DNA of 64,000 nucleotides from Bacteroidales bacterium. Its GTDB lineage: Bacteria; Bacteroidota; Bacteroidia; Bacteroidales; P3. Every line of letters begins with the position of its first letter. Within the stretch, counting starts at the first letter, position 1. Location: the NCBI GenBank assembly GCA_016292015.1, contig JAEEZY010000023.1, positions 1-64,000 on the forward strand. The letters run 5' to 3'. Positions 36,001 through 44,700 of this stretch are shown piece by piece. A model generated the notes under the pieces. That model worked only from the letters and a program-made list of their open reading frames with translations. It ran no database searches and was not told the origin of the DNA. Position numbers and translations under genes: made by a program.

Positions 36001-39000
36001 TACCTACAGGGTATGATTCTTGGCCAGGAGAAACCTCCAACACGAGTTATGATTTCGGTATATCAGGATCGGGATATTCATCGGATTGTAACTCACAAAG
36101 TACGATAGGTACAGGTTGGAACTATATCTGGTCGAATAATACTGTCCGTGGCTATGAGTACGCCGGCGGTACGTATGGATATATCTATGAGTCGGCAAAT
36201 GTTGGGCACGATAATTCTTCATCAATCGATTCTTCCCACTATGCAGATATGTCTCAGATTTATCATCCAATGGAGTCGTTCGCCAATCTGGTGGGTTGCC
36301 CGTTGAATGGCACGTGGTGTATAGAGGTCGTTGACGGATGGGGAATAGACGATGGTAATATTTTTAACTGGGAACTTGGTTTGAATGAAGAACTATTGCC
36401 AGACAGCTGGACATATTCTGTTGATGTTGACTCGGCATGGGTGGATTGTAACTGGAATACGACCAAGGCTGGTGTTTATATGGAAATAACTCCGCCAGAC
36501 GATTTCGTGGGAACTACTACGTGTGATTTGAATTTGCTCGATGAATATGGGTGCATAAGCCACTATGCTAATATTGTTACGGTCACGATGAATCCGACAG
36601 TGGGAAACACTGATATTGTGACTGAATGTGACTCTTATACATGGGCGAGGACGGGTGAGACTTATACTGTGGGTGACACTATCATTGATAACCAGCTGAC
36701 CGATCATGGCTGCCCTGATAGGGACACGCTGATACTCACATTGAATTACACTCATTATGACACTGTGAATGAGAATGCATGCCAGTCGTACCATTGGGAT
36801 ATAACCAATCAGGACTACACGACCTCCACATCGGTTACGGAGACCCTTACGGGGCAGGCTGTGGGCGGCTGCGACAGCATTGTTACGCTGAACTTGGAGA
36901 TATTGCCAGAGTTGACGACAACGAAAGACACGGCGGTATGTCCGATAACATTCCCGTTTGACTGGAACGGAGCGCACTTTACGGAGGCGGGGACGCAGGT
37001 GCTGAATCTGCAGACGGCAGGCGGGTGCGATAGTATTGTTACGCTGACGGTCACGGCACTGTCGAAGCCAGAAGTCAATCTGGGCAATCCTTCTACGGCC
37101 AACGGATGTCCGATACCGACCACTCAGAACTATGTGGTGACTACTAATGTTTCGGGCGGAACTGCTCCGTTTACGTACGCATGGACGGGTAGTTACACTG
37201 GTGACGCACAAAATGCCACCATACCAGGCACGGGTACTTGTGGGGATTTCTCTGTGGAGGTTATAGTTACCGATGCCAATGGTTGTATGGATACTGCCAG
37301 CACGAGTTTCTCGGCTATCGATGTGGAGGCGCCTACGTTCAATAGCCCTATAACAACGACGGCGGCTGTATTGTCGGGCAACAACTGTGTGTATCTTGTG
37401 CCAGACATAATAGCTATGGTGCAGCCTCAAGACAACTGTGGCATAGCGTCGCAGGTTCAGACGCCTACGGCCAATTCGCAGATAACGGGTGAGACGGATG
37501 TGACAGTGGTTGTCACCGACGCATGCGGCAACATGGATTCCATAACAGTGCATTTGACGGTTCCTGCCACAGTGGAGGCTGAAATAGAACATACGGATGT
37601 GGCCTGCAACGGAGGACACGATGGAGTGGTGAATGTGTTCAATGTCACAGGTGGCAGCGGTGGATACCATTATGCATGGTCGGCCGCAGGTGGAGGCAGC
37701 AGCAGCGGCATGGGCGATGTAGCAACCATTACAGGTTGTACGGCCGGAGTCTATACGGTAGTTGTATCGGACGCAAACGGATGCTCGGTGACGCTGAACG
37801 ACACGATTAACGAGTCGAGCGACATGGTGTTGGTGTTGACGGCAGACACTGTCCAGTGCTACAATACTGCAACAGGACGTATTACTATTACAACGCTGAC
37901 AGGTGGCACTGGAGTATATAGTGAATATAACTGGAGCAACGGAGAACATTCCTCAATCGGTATAGAAAACCTGATGCCGGGGCAGTATTCGCTAACGGTC
38001 ATCGACGATGCAAACTGCCGTATCACTGCATCGGCAACGGTTCTGAACAGGACTCAGCTGGTGGTGTCGCCCGCAGGAAGTGTGAACACGCTATGTTACG
38101 GTTCGGCGGATGGTTCGGCATCGGTGACAGCGGTTGGAGGTGTGACACCTTATACTTTTGTAAGGTCGGATACCGACACGAACACTACGGGAACATTTGA
38201 GTCGTTGGCTTCTGGCAGCTATCAGGTACAGGTGATAGATGCAAAGGGATGTACGAACACAACCACCGTTACGGTTGGGCAGCCCGCGTTGTTGCAGTTG
38301 CAGGAGACCATGTCGGCCCACCAGAATGTGGATTGCTATGGCAATTCGACAGGCGGTGTGACGGTTGCGGCCTACGGTGGCACTCCACAATATACATACG
38401 AACTCAACGGTGTTACAAACAACTCGGGAGTTTTTGCAAGTCAGCTGGCAGAGGGGACCTATACGGTCAATGTTACGGACAATAACAACTGTACGGCGCA
38501 GACGACGGTTACAATCACGCAGCCCACGCTTCTGCAGATTAGCGCGACTCATGAAAACCTGAGATGCAAACAGGACGGGTCGGGCTCGATTGACTTGACT
38601 GTGATGGGTGGTACCTCCCCCTATTCATACCAGTGGCGGTATAACAACGTCAACTACGCAACAACGCAAGATGTGACGGGCGTAATGGCTGGGGAATATA
38701 CTGTCATTGTTACGGACAACAACGGATGTCCACACGACACGACCATCACGGTGACGGAGCCAGAAGGAATGGTGCTGACGATGAGCGACCCTGCAACAAT
38801 CTGTCTGCACGATTCGGCAGATATATCTGCTACGATACAGGACGGTACGGGTACGCCGCCGTACCGTTTCTCATGGAGCAACGGACACACCAACAACGGA
38901 GTAAACACCGACCAACAGACAGTGACTCCCAATAGTACGACGACATACACGGTGAATGTGCTGGATGATGCCGACTGCCCGATGACCGGTCAGGTGACGG

Positions 39001-39947
39001 TGACAGTGAAATATCCTACCACAGGTATAGACAACCAGAGAGCATGTGACAGCTATGTGTGGCCGACCAACGGTGCCGAATACACGGCAAGCACCAGTGC
39101 GCCGATGGTGAGCACGCTGACCAATGCAGCGGGGTGCGACAGCACGGCAATATTGCATCTGGTGGTAGTGTACAGTTCGGAAGGAGTTGATCATCAAACT
39201 GCTTGTGACAAGTATGTGTGGCCGCTCGACGGACAGTCATACATAGCCTCGACCAACACGCCAAGCGTGGTGTTGCAAAACGCTAACAGTGTGGGATGCG
39301 ACAGCACCGTGACGCTCGACTTGACAATCAACAGCAGCACTACCACGCACGACACAGACATGGTGTTGTGTGAGAATGACGACCCGTATATATGGAACGG
39401 CACGCCATACAGTGCAAACGGTACTTATGAAGTTCACCTGCACACATCGCACGGCTGCGACTCGACGGTGTGGTTCAAGCTCACGGTATATGACACCAAC
39501 CATACCTATATCTATGACACATGTATGGTGAAGGAACTGCCGTGGAGCTGGGGTGGACGTTCATATCCGACTCCTGTCACGGACGACCTGTTCAGCTTGC
39601 AGAACGTCTATGGGTGCGACTCGCTGGTGTATTACAATCTTGAAGCAGTGTTCGATTGTGCCGAGTTTTTGCAGTTTCCGAGTGTGGTGACGCCCAACGG
39701 CGACGGCCTGAACGATATTTTCCACATAGTAGGGTTGATTGAGGAAGCTTGCTATCCTCTGAACAAGCTTACTATATATAATCGCTGGGGCGCGAAGGTG
39801 TATGAGGTGGCAAACATCGACGAGGAGAGTGACTTCTGGGATCCCGCAGCCGAGCGCATACCGGCAGGCACGTACTATTTCCGCTTTGACGGAGACGGAT
39901 TCAAGGGACATGTGGAGCGTAAAGGAGTGGTGGAAGTGGTAAGATAG
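33090..39947 (+). CDS. Giant T9SS-secreted adhesin with Ig-like, P-domain-like and SprB-type repeats
   Basis: The 2285-residue protein has a signal peptide (a second ATG at 33105 gives a cleaner one). In order: two ~170-residue domains starting GTGTSTLNGTP and GTGTSTTSSTP, each followed by a BIG2-like Ig fold; an Ig_7-like domain; a He_PIG-like domain (GMPAWMTLNPDGSFNGTP); a P/Homo B-like domain (~930-1090); Cys-pair repeats (CDSYTWA to GCPDRDT); an HYR-like domain; about six SprB-like repeats (VACNGGHDGVVNV, LRCKQDGSGSIDL); more Cys-pair repeats; and a C-terminal type B sorting domain (VVTPNGDGLNDIF, YNRWGAKVYE, GTYYFRF). It should be exported by T9SS and displayed or released at the surface, for adhesion or gliding-like contact. 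Confidence 0.88.
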   Translation: MESNSMRKLGCKTVGLLLVMLSYMMCNVSQVEAACSNKTCGTGTSTLNGTPVNNYYNYSYTQLLFMANEINVAGGTIEKIGFQYGYSTAMTAKTNVKIYMANTSKTSFANGTDWVLSGLSLVYSGSLNCSGNGQWNDFTLTAPFDYTGGNLLVVIDDNSGNYNSSSYVFRYTETTGNTVLRTQSDGTYYSHAGGTTPGSGSYGNQRCNTRFCITPCSGHRSGTFAFNPSTVNYNYVVGSGDFVEPSLVNTLSPAGTVTYTSSNTAVATVNATTGAVTFTGLEGDVTIFAVSSSGNYCNERASYNISVSDNCVKIGTGTSTTSSTPLSTGWKNSYDQIIYTPEEVGIGMINMIGFQSTGSNSVARQVDIYMGETTQSSFASTTDWVPYENLSHVYSGTWNITSGWNMFPVNFLYTGMGNLVIAIDCGATTYTTSYFSYTSTTDYMTIYAYSDTYDPVPATIESYQGSKSRLQYRPNTKICIDACTIRPTVEFENTMAMCYQGSNCPMLPLTNTSSGTVHYTSSDETIATIDNDGNITTLERGETTIEVFVDMDGNVCPAKASYVLQVVCPALIPSAESVSMCEGGTVTLNASTAGGGDLEWFDAVDATTPVHTGDSYTINADHSTTYFVATYNDEYDCASSRVPAYVNVFDLAYESTTQNISGYVGVAMYGYPPTGSTSGTSYSATGMPAWMTLNPDGSFNGTPTAAGSGSFTITATNGSCSKTITINWTVVANNLTCCDPDAFYLFKNGDPLPIRKDDDGFYYINVCKDDPTTFRIQPLANCSGYTYNWRLASSTGGLLVEQTGATFTYTYDRAMGYNMTLTVNKGNPNSCTVAFPIRIRVAGVFQVATRPSFDLCKGEPFNIYVSSDGIGSVDVVRPNGGSATTLGVPDTVWLPDGVPCNGTCFFRSCVTFSDFSTGATIRDENDLLYVLLNIEHSFIGDIYIALSCPNGQRSVILPQSGNGSANCRSEIPTGYDSWPGETSNTSYDFGISGSGYSSDCNSQSTIGTGWNYIWSNNTVRGYEYAGGTYGYIYESANVGHDNSSSIDSSHYADMSQIYHPMESFANLVGCPLNGTWCIEVVDGWGIDDGNIFNWELGLNEELLPDSWTYSVDVDSAWVDCNWNTTKAGVYMEITPPDDFVGTTTCDLNLLDEYGCISHYANIVTVTMNPTVGNTDIVTECDSYTWARTGETYTVGDTIIDNQLTDHGCPDRDTLILTLNYTHYDTVNENACQSYHWDITNQDYTTSTSVTETLTGQAVGGCDSIVTLNLEILPELTTTKDTAVCPITFPFDWNGAHFTEAGTQVLNLQTAGGCDSIVTLTVTALSKPEVNLGNPSTANGCPIPTTQNYVVTTNVSGGTAPFTYAWTGSYTGDAQNATIPGTGTCGDFSVEVIVTDANGCMDTASTSFSAIDVEAPTFNSPITTTAAVLSGNNCVYLVPDIIAMVQPQDNCGIASQVQTPTANSQITGETDVTVVVTDACGNMDSITVHLTVPATVEAEIEHTDVACNGGHDGVVNVFNVTGGSGGYHYAWSAAGGGSSSGMGDVATITGCTAGVYTVVVSDANGCSVTLNDTINESSDMVLVLTADTVQCYNTATGRITITTLTGGTGVYSEYNWSNGEHSSIGIENLMPGQYSLTVIDDANCRITASATVLNRTQLVVSPAGSVNTLCYGSADGSASVTAVGGVTPYTFVRSDTDTNTTGTFESLASGSYQVQVIDAKGCTNTTTVTVGQPALLQLQETMSAHQNVDCYGNSTGGVTVAAYGGTPQYTYELNGVTNNSGVFASQLAEGTYTVNVTDNNNCTAQTTVTITQPTLLQISATHENLRCKQDGSGSIDLTVMGGTSPYSYQWRYNNVNYATTQDVTGVMAGEYTVIVTDNNGCPHDTTITVTEPEGMVLTMSDPATICLHDSADISATIQDGTGTPPYRFSWSNGHTNNGVNTDQQTVTPNSTTTYTVNVLDDADCPMTGQVTVTVKYPTTGIDNQRACDSYVWPTNGAEYTASTSAPMVSTLTNAAGCDSTAILHLVVVYSSEGVDHQTACDKYVWPLDGQSYIASTNTPSVVLQNANSVGCDSTVTLDLTINSSTTTHDTDMVLCENDDPYIWNGTPYSANGTYEVHLHTSHGCDSTVWFKLTVYDTNHTYIYDTCMVKELPWSWGGRSYPTPVTDDLFSLQNVYGCDSLVYYNLEAVFDCAEFLQFPSVVTPNGDGLNDIFHIVGLIEEACYPLNKLTIYNRWGAKVYEVANIDEESDFWDPAAERIPAGTYYFRFDGDGFKGHVERKGVVEVVR

Positions 39948-39958
39948 TAGGTGGACAC

Positions 39959-39996
39959 AGGTCGGTGGAAGGCAACAAACCATCTTCCGACCTTTT
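39959..39996 (+). terminator. Terminator after the giant adhesin
   Basis: AGGTC 39959-39963 with GACCT 39989-39993, and GGAAG 39967-39971 with CTTCC 39984-39988, then TTTT. Confidence 0.6.
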
Positions 39997-40095
39997 CAGC
40001 AAAGTGTAGCTTTCGAACGTTTAAATATATCAACAAACAACAGGTCAACGGGTAAACGTTTTTGTGAGAAAAAGTCGAGAATGAGAAAAAAACAA

Positions 40096-40103
40096 TATCT
40101 TTG
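40096..40103 (+). promoter_or_regulatory. -7 box (TATCTTTG) of the small T9SS cargo gene
   Basis: The box lies 23 bp before the ATG at 40127. Confidence 0.6.
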
Positions 40104-40126
40104 CGGAAGAAAGGAAACAAGGAATA

Positions 40127-41164
40127 ATGACGTTAAACGTTGAGAGAGAGATGATAAGACGAGTCTTGGTGCGGCTGGCAATGCTTGTGGTGTTCTTTAT
40201 TGCCGCCGTTGCCGTGGAGGCGAAGAGACCTATGGCAGACGGTCTGCATGGTGGCGACACGATGGCTGTGGAGTGTGACAGTTTCACGTGGTATGGCACT
40301 ACATATACCGAGACGTGCGAAGTGACGCATATATTTCCAGGAGCTTCATTCGACGGTTCGGACAGTGTGGTGACAATGCATCTAGTAATAGTTGCATCCA
40401 ATACGGTGGAAGACACGCAAACGGCATGTGATAGTTATTTATGGACGGCTAATAATGCGGAGTACAGGCGGAGCAGCAGGTCAACGGCAGTGTTGACGAA
40501 CGCAGACGGATGCGACAGCGTGGTGACACTCAATCTCACCATCAATTATTCAGACACAGTGGATATGGATACGGGAGAGGTGTGTATGGGGGTGGAGTAT
40601 GAGTGGCGAGACACGGTGTTTACGGAAGCCGGCACCTACAGGTACGCTGTGCCCAACGAAGTGGGGTGTGACTCGTTGTGGATGATGACGCTTATAGTGC
40701 ATGACACCTTGGATGTGACGGTTGACGACACGTGTGCTTACAAGGACCTGCCGTGGACTTACGGGGATCGAGTGTATGAGGATTCGGTAAGGAACGACAT
40801 CTTCAATTTGAAGAGCCTGTATGGATGCGATTCGACGGTGCATTACAATTTGACGGTGGTGTGGCGGTGTGATGCATTTCTGCAGTTTCCGAGTGTTGTG
40901 ACGCCTAACGGCGATGGCATAAACGACCGTTTCGTCATAGCCAACCTGATAGACGAAGGGTGCTATCCACACAACCACTTGAGCATATACAACCGGTGGG
41001 GATGGTTGATGTATGACAGAGAGAACATAAGTGAGGATGAAGAGTTTTGGAATCCAGAGAATGCGTTGCCCGGCACCTATTTCTTCAGGTTCGAAGGATA
41101 CGGCTTCAGCGACAAGATGGAGCGCAGAGGGTCGTTCGAGATACTGAAGAACCCCAGTAAATAA
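40127..41164 (+). CDS. Minimal T9SS cargo: Cys-pair repeats plus type B sorting domain
   Basis: The 345-residue protein has a signal peptide (ATG at 40127 or, with a cleaner n-region, 40151), three or four Cys-pair repeats (CDSYLWTANNAEY to GCDSVVTLNLTI) and a C-terminal sorting domain almost identical in motifs to its large neighbours (VVTPNGDGINDRF, YNRWGWLMYD, GTYFFRFEGYGF). It lacks the Ig-like and SprB-like parts. It could be a short stalk or a by-product of recombination among the paralogs, but it has its own promoter and terminator and an intact frame. Confidence 0.85.
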   Translation: MTLNVEREMIRRVLVRLAMLVVFFIAAVAVEAKRPMADGLHGGDTMAVECDSFTWYGTTYTETCEVTHIFPGASFDGSDSVVTMHLVIVASNTVEDTQTACDSYLWTANNAEYRRSSRSTAVLTNADGCDSVVTLNLTINYSDTVDMDTGEVCMGVEYEWRDTVFTEAGTYRYAVPNEVGCDSLWMMTLIVHDTLDVTVDDTCAYKDLPWTYGDRVYEDSVRNDIFNLKSLYGCDSTVHYNLTVVWRCDAFLQFPSVVTPNGDGINDRFVIANLIDEGCYPHNHLSIYNRWGWLMYDRENISEDEEFWNPENALPGTYFFRFEGYGFSDKMERRGSFEILKNPSK

Positions 41165-41206
41165 AGAACCCTGTTTTAATTGTTTTTTTCATTGGTTTTT
41201 GACGCG

Positions 41207-41232
41207 GCGGCGGAATGGAGACATTCCGCCGC
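41207..41232 (+). terminator. Strong hairpin after the small T9SS cargo gene
   Basis: An 11-bp stem, 41207-41217 with 41222-41232 (GCGGCGGAATG arm), closes a GAGA loop. The tail is only weakly T-rich. Confidence 0.7.
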
Positions 41233-41347
41233 TGTTGGTTTCAGATTGCGAAAGTGTGCGAAAAAGGTGAATTTTTTTGCTTATCTGCTTTATGTGACAT
41301 ATAGCAGACAATTGCCCACTGCCCACAGACTGCTCGTTTCATCCCTG

Positions 41348-41622
41348 ATTTGTCTTACATTCGTCCCTCTTACCTTGAATCGGGCTCTTACTTTTCTCTT
41401 ACTTTTGTCTTACATTTGTCTTACTTTTCTCTTAGCCTGCTCTTAAGTTGGATTTAGCTAGATGGTACTTCTTATTAGGCTAGTGATAGGCTAGTACTAG
41501 GCTAGTGCTTAATTTTATCTTACATCTGCCTTAGTCGTCGTTAGGTTTTATTTGGGTTGTTATTAGGTTGATAAGGATTTACTGGTAGTTCATCGATGGG
41601 ATACCGATGGGTAAGGGAATGG
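41348..41622 (+). repeat. 11-bp-phased degenerate repeat, array B
   Basis: Twenty-five 11-bp units without register slip. Examples: TTTTCTCTTAC 41392-41402, TTTTGTCTTAC 41403-41413, CTAGATGGTAC 41458-41468, CTAGTGCTTAA 41502-41512, TTGTTATTAGG 41557-41567. Units 41425-41567 align one to one, without gaps, to 19702-19844, at roughly 80 per cent identity by eye. Orientation towards the downstream gene is the same. The interval 41233-41779 holds no gene. Confidence 0.9.
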
Positions 41623-41779
41623 AATTTGATTTGTTTTAATCTGTAAGTTTTATTTTTTAAAGGTTTGCTTTGCTTAAATTGTTGAAAGGTGTATAAAGGG
41701 TCATAAGCTTACCGACCACTTTCAGCTGTCCATTGATTACTTTTTGATATGACGGTTTTACAGTATGGTTTTTTCTTTG

Positions 41780-41787
41780 TATCTTTG
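41780..41787 (+). promoter_or_regulatory. -7 box (TATCTTTG) of the 1860-residue adhesin
   Basis: It ends 12 bp before the ATG at 41800, again giving a very short leader, and lies inside the upstream extension of the open frame, which argues against the start at 41749. Confidence 0.6.
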
Positions 41788-41799
41788 TCGAATATTTCT

Positions 41800-44700
41800 A
41801 TGGCTATGAAGAAGGCAAGTTGGCGATATATAGTGAGTTTGCTGCTGGCGATATGTGGGCTTGCGGGAGGGAGTGTGCACTGTCAGTGTTCGAATTTCGT
41901 GGTCGGCGGCAGACGAATGACGACATACGATGTGCCGGTGAACAACTATTATGGCTACAGTGTGACGGAGATGATATACACGGCGGCGGAGATAGATGCG
42001 CAGCCGGGGACAATTAAGTCGATAGGCTTCGAATATGCCTACGGCACAAGGATGACGAAGAAGTCGAGTGTTGCGATATACATGGCGAATGTGGTGCAGT
42101 CGGAGTTTGGGAGCGGTACGGACTGGGTGGTGACGGGGTTGACGCAGGTGTATAACGGTACGCTGAACTGCCAGTTGGGGTGGAACACATTCCAGCTCAA
42201 CGGTGCGGGATTTGTGTGGACTGGGGGCAGTCTGTTGGTGGTGGTTGACGACAACTCGGGCAATTATGACGGTCCAGACTACAAGTGGTACTGTTCGGAG
42301 ACGTCTGGAGCGAGGGTGCTGAGGGTGCAGAGCGAGACGAACAACTACACGGTTTCGGGCACGGGGGAAAACAGCGTAAGCAGCCGTATGGGGACGCTGT
42401 CAACCAGACGGCCAAACACGCAGTTTTGCATTGATGAGGACTGCAGCAGACGAACTGGCGCGTTTGTGTTCAGTGGCGAGACCTTCATATACGAGATGGG
42501 TGGCGGCGACTTTGAGGAACCGACGCTTGATACTTCAACGTCGGCAAGTCTGCACCCATATACGGGAGTGGTGACTTACGCTTCGAGCGACGAGAGCATA
42601 GCGACTGTGGATGTGAACACAGGCGAGGTGGGCTTCACAGGGGTGTATGGCACGGTGATTATAACTGCGACGGCGACATACGGCGACTACTGTCCGGTGA
42701 AAGCCAGGTACAGGATCACGGTTTATGACGGATGTCCGGTGATAGGGGAGGGGACGACGTTGGTGAGTGCGGCTCCGATATATGGGTCGTTCAAGTACAG
42801 TTACGACCAGATGCTTTTTACACCTGTAGAGGTTGGGACGGCAGGTCGTATCACGGCAGTGGGCTGGAATGCACAGAGTGCGAATGGTCAGCCCAGGGCG
42901 CTGGATATATATATGGGCGAGACGGAACAGTCGGACTTTGCGACCACGACGGACTGGATAGAGTCGGGCGAGTTGCGGCTGGTGTACAGTTCGACGGCGC
43001 AGACGTGGACGGCGGGCTGGAATGGATTTGAGGTGGATTTTCCGTATTCGGGGCAGAAGAACCTGGTGGTGGCGGTGGACTGTGGAGCTACTGGTTCGTC
43101 GTCGGTGACGTTCGTCGGCAGTGCCACGACAGGCAACAAGGTGATATATGCCTACAGCGACACGTATGACATGGGTCCCTCGACGATAGGAAGTTATGCG
43201 GGGCAGAAGTCGGTGTCGGCGGTGCGACCGAACACAAAGATATGCGTTGAGCCATGTGCAGGTCCGGTGTATCACACAGAGGTGGCAGGCACGGTGTGTG
43301 ACTCGTTTGTGTGGGCACGCACAGGGCTGACATACAAAGAATCGGGAACTTACATAGACAAGCGGCTTACGGACCATGGTTGCGAGGATGTGGACACGTT
43401 GGTTGTTACAATTGCGGCGACGGAATACGACACAGTGGACGAGCAATCGTGCACAAGCTATACCTGGACGCTGACGGGAGAGACCTATACGCAGGACACG
43501 GTGGTCAACGACACGCTGACAACGACGGCTGGCTGCGACAGCATAGTGACGCTGAGGCTGGCAATACAGCCGGAACTGATTACGACGATAGATACTGGTG
43601 TGTGCCAGAATGCATATCCGTTTGATTGGAACGGCAGACATTACGAAGGACCCAGTACCGACACGCTCCACCTGCATGCCGTTGACGGGTGCGACAGTTC
43701 GGTGGTGTTTGCTGTGACGACGCTGGCCAATCCATCGGTGACGCTTATGGCACCGACGGAGGCTGGCCAATGTCCGCTGACGGCTGGCGTGAACTATACG
43801 GTGACCACGGACGTTACGGGCGGAAGTGGGCCATATACATACACCTGGAGTGGTGCATACGAGGGTGACGAGGCAAATGCAACCATAGCCAGCAACGGCG
43901 GCTGCGGTAGCTATGCGGTGGAAGTTATAGTGACGGACGTCAACGGATGTCAGGACACCAATGACATCAGTTTTGCAGCAGCGGACAGTGAACTGCCAAC
44001 TTTCGAAAGCCCAATGACAGACACCGTGGCCGATAATATCGGCAATTGCAGATATACGGTGCCGAACCTTGTGGACAGAGTGCGGCCGAGAGACAACTGC
44101 GGCATAGTGTCGCAAGTGCAGACACCGGCGGCTAACACGGTAATAAGTGCAGACACCGACGTGAAGGTAGTGGTGACGGACGGGTGTGGCAACAAGGACT
44201 CGATAACGGTGCATGTGGAAGTGCCGATGACGATGTCGGGAGTGATGAACATACCTACTGTTGGTTCGTGCCCCGAACCTATCGGCGGGGAATATGAGAT
44301 AGGAGTCGGAATAGGAGGGGGGATGAGTCCCTTCGCATTCCAATGGAGAGCCGTCGATGGCAGCCGGACTCTCACTTCGACAGATTCGCTTTTCACCATA
44401 TTGTCTGACGGGAAATGCCACGACTGGAACGTGACGGTGACGGTGACGGATGCTCAGGGGTGTCAGTTGCAGAAAAACGGTATGTTTGAGGTGTCGGACA
44501 ATCAGCCGCCACAGGCGTCGAATATGCCAGAACCGCTGGAAACCACAGGGCTGTTATGTAAATTTGTTGTACCAGATTTGACAGGAAGAGCGTGGGATAA
44601 CTGCGGACTGGAGAGTGTGGTGCAGGTGCCAGCGGCTGGCGACACGGTGACAGGACTGATCACGGCAGAGCTTCAGATGCGGGACAAATGTGGAAACTCG

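Noticed and set aside
36393-37949. A 518-residue antisense frame under the first adhesin.
   Set aside because: It is rich in His, Arg, Cys and Tyr as expected from the complement of Thr/Gly/Asp-rich repeats, has no start signals or motifs, and the sense frame has clear domains.
41749-41799. N-terminal extension of the second giant adhesin.
   Set aside because: It would place the promoter box at 41780 inside the coding region and weaken the signal peptide.
42535-44421. A 628-residue antisense frame under the second adhesin.
   Set aside because: Same compositional explanation as the antisense frame at 36393; no domain or promoter supports it.
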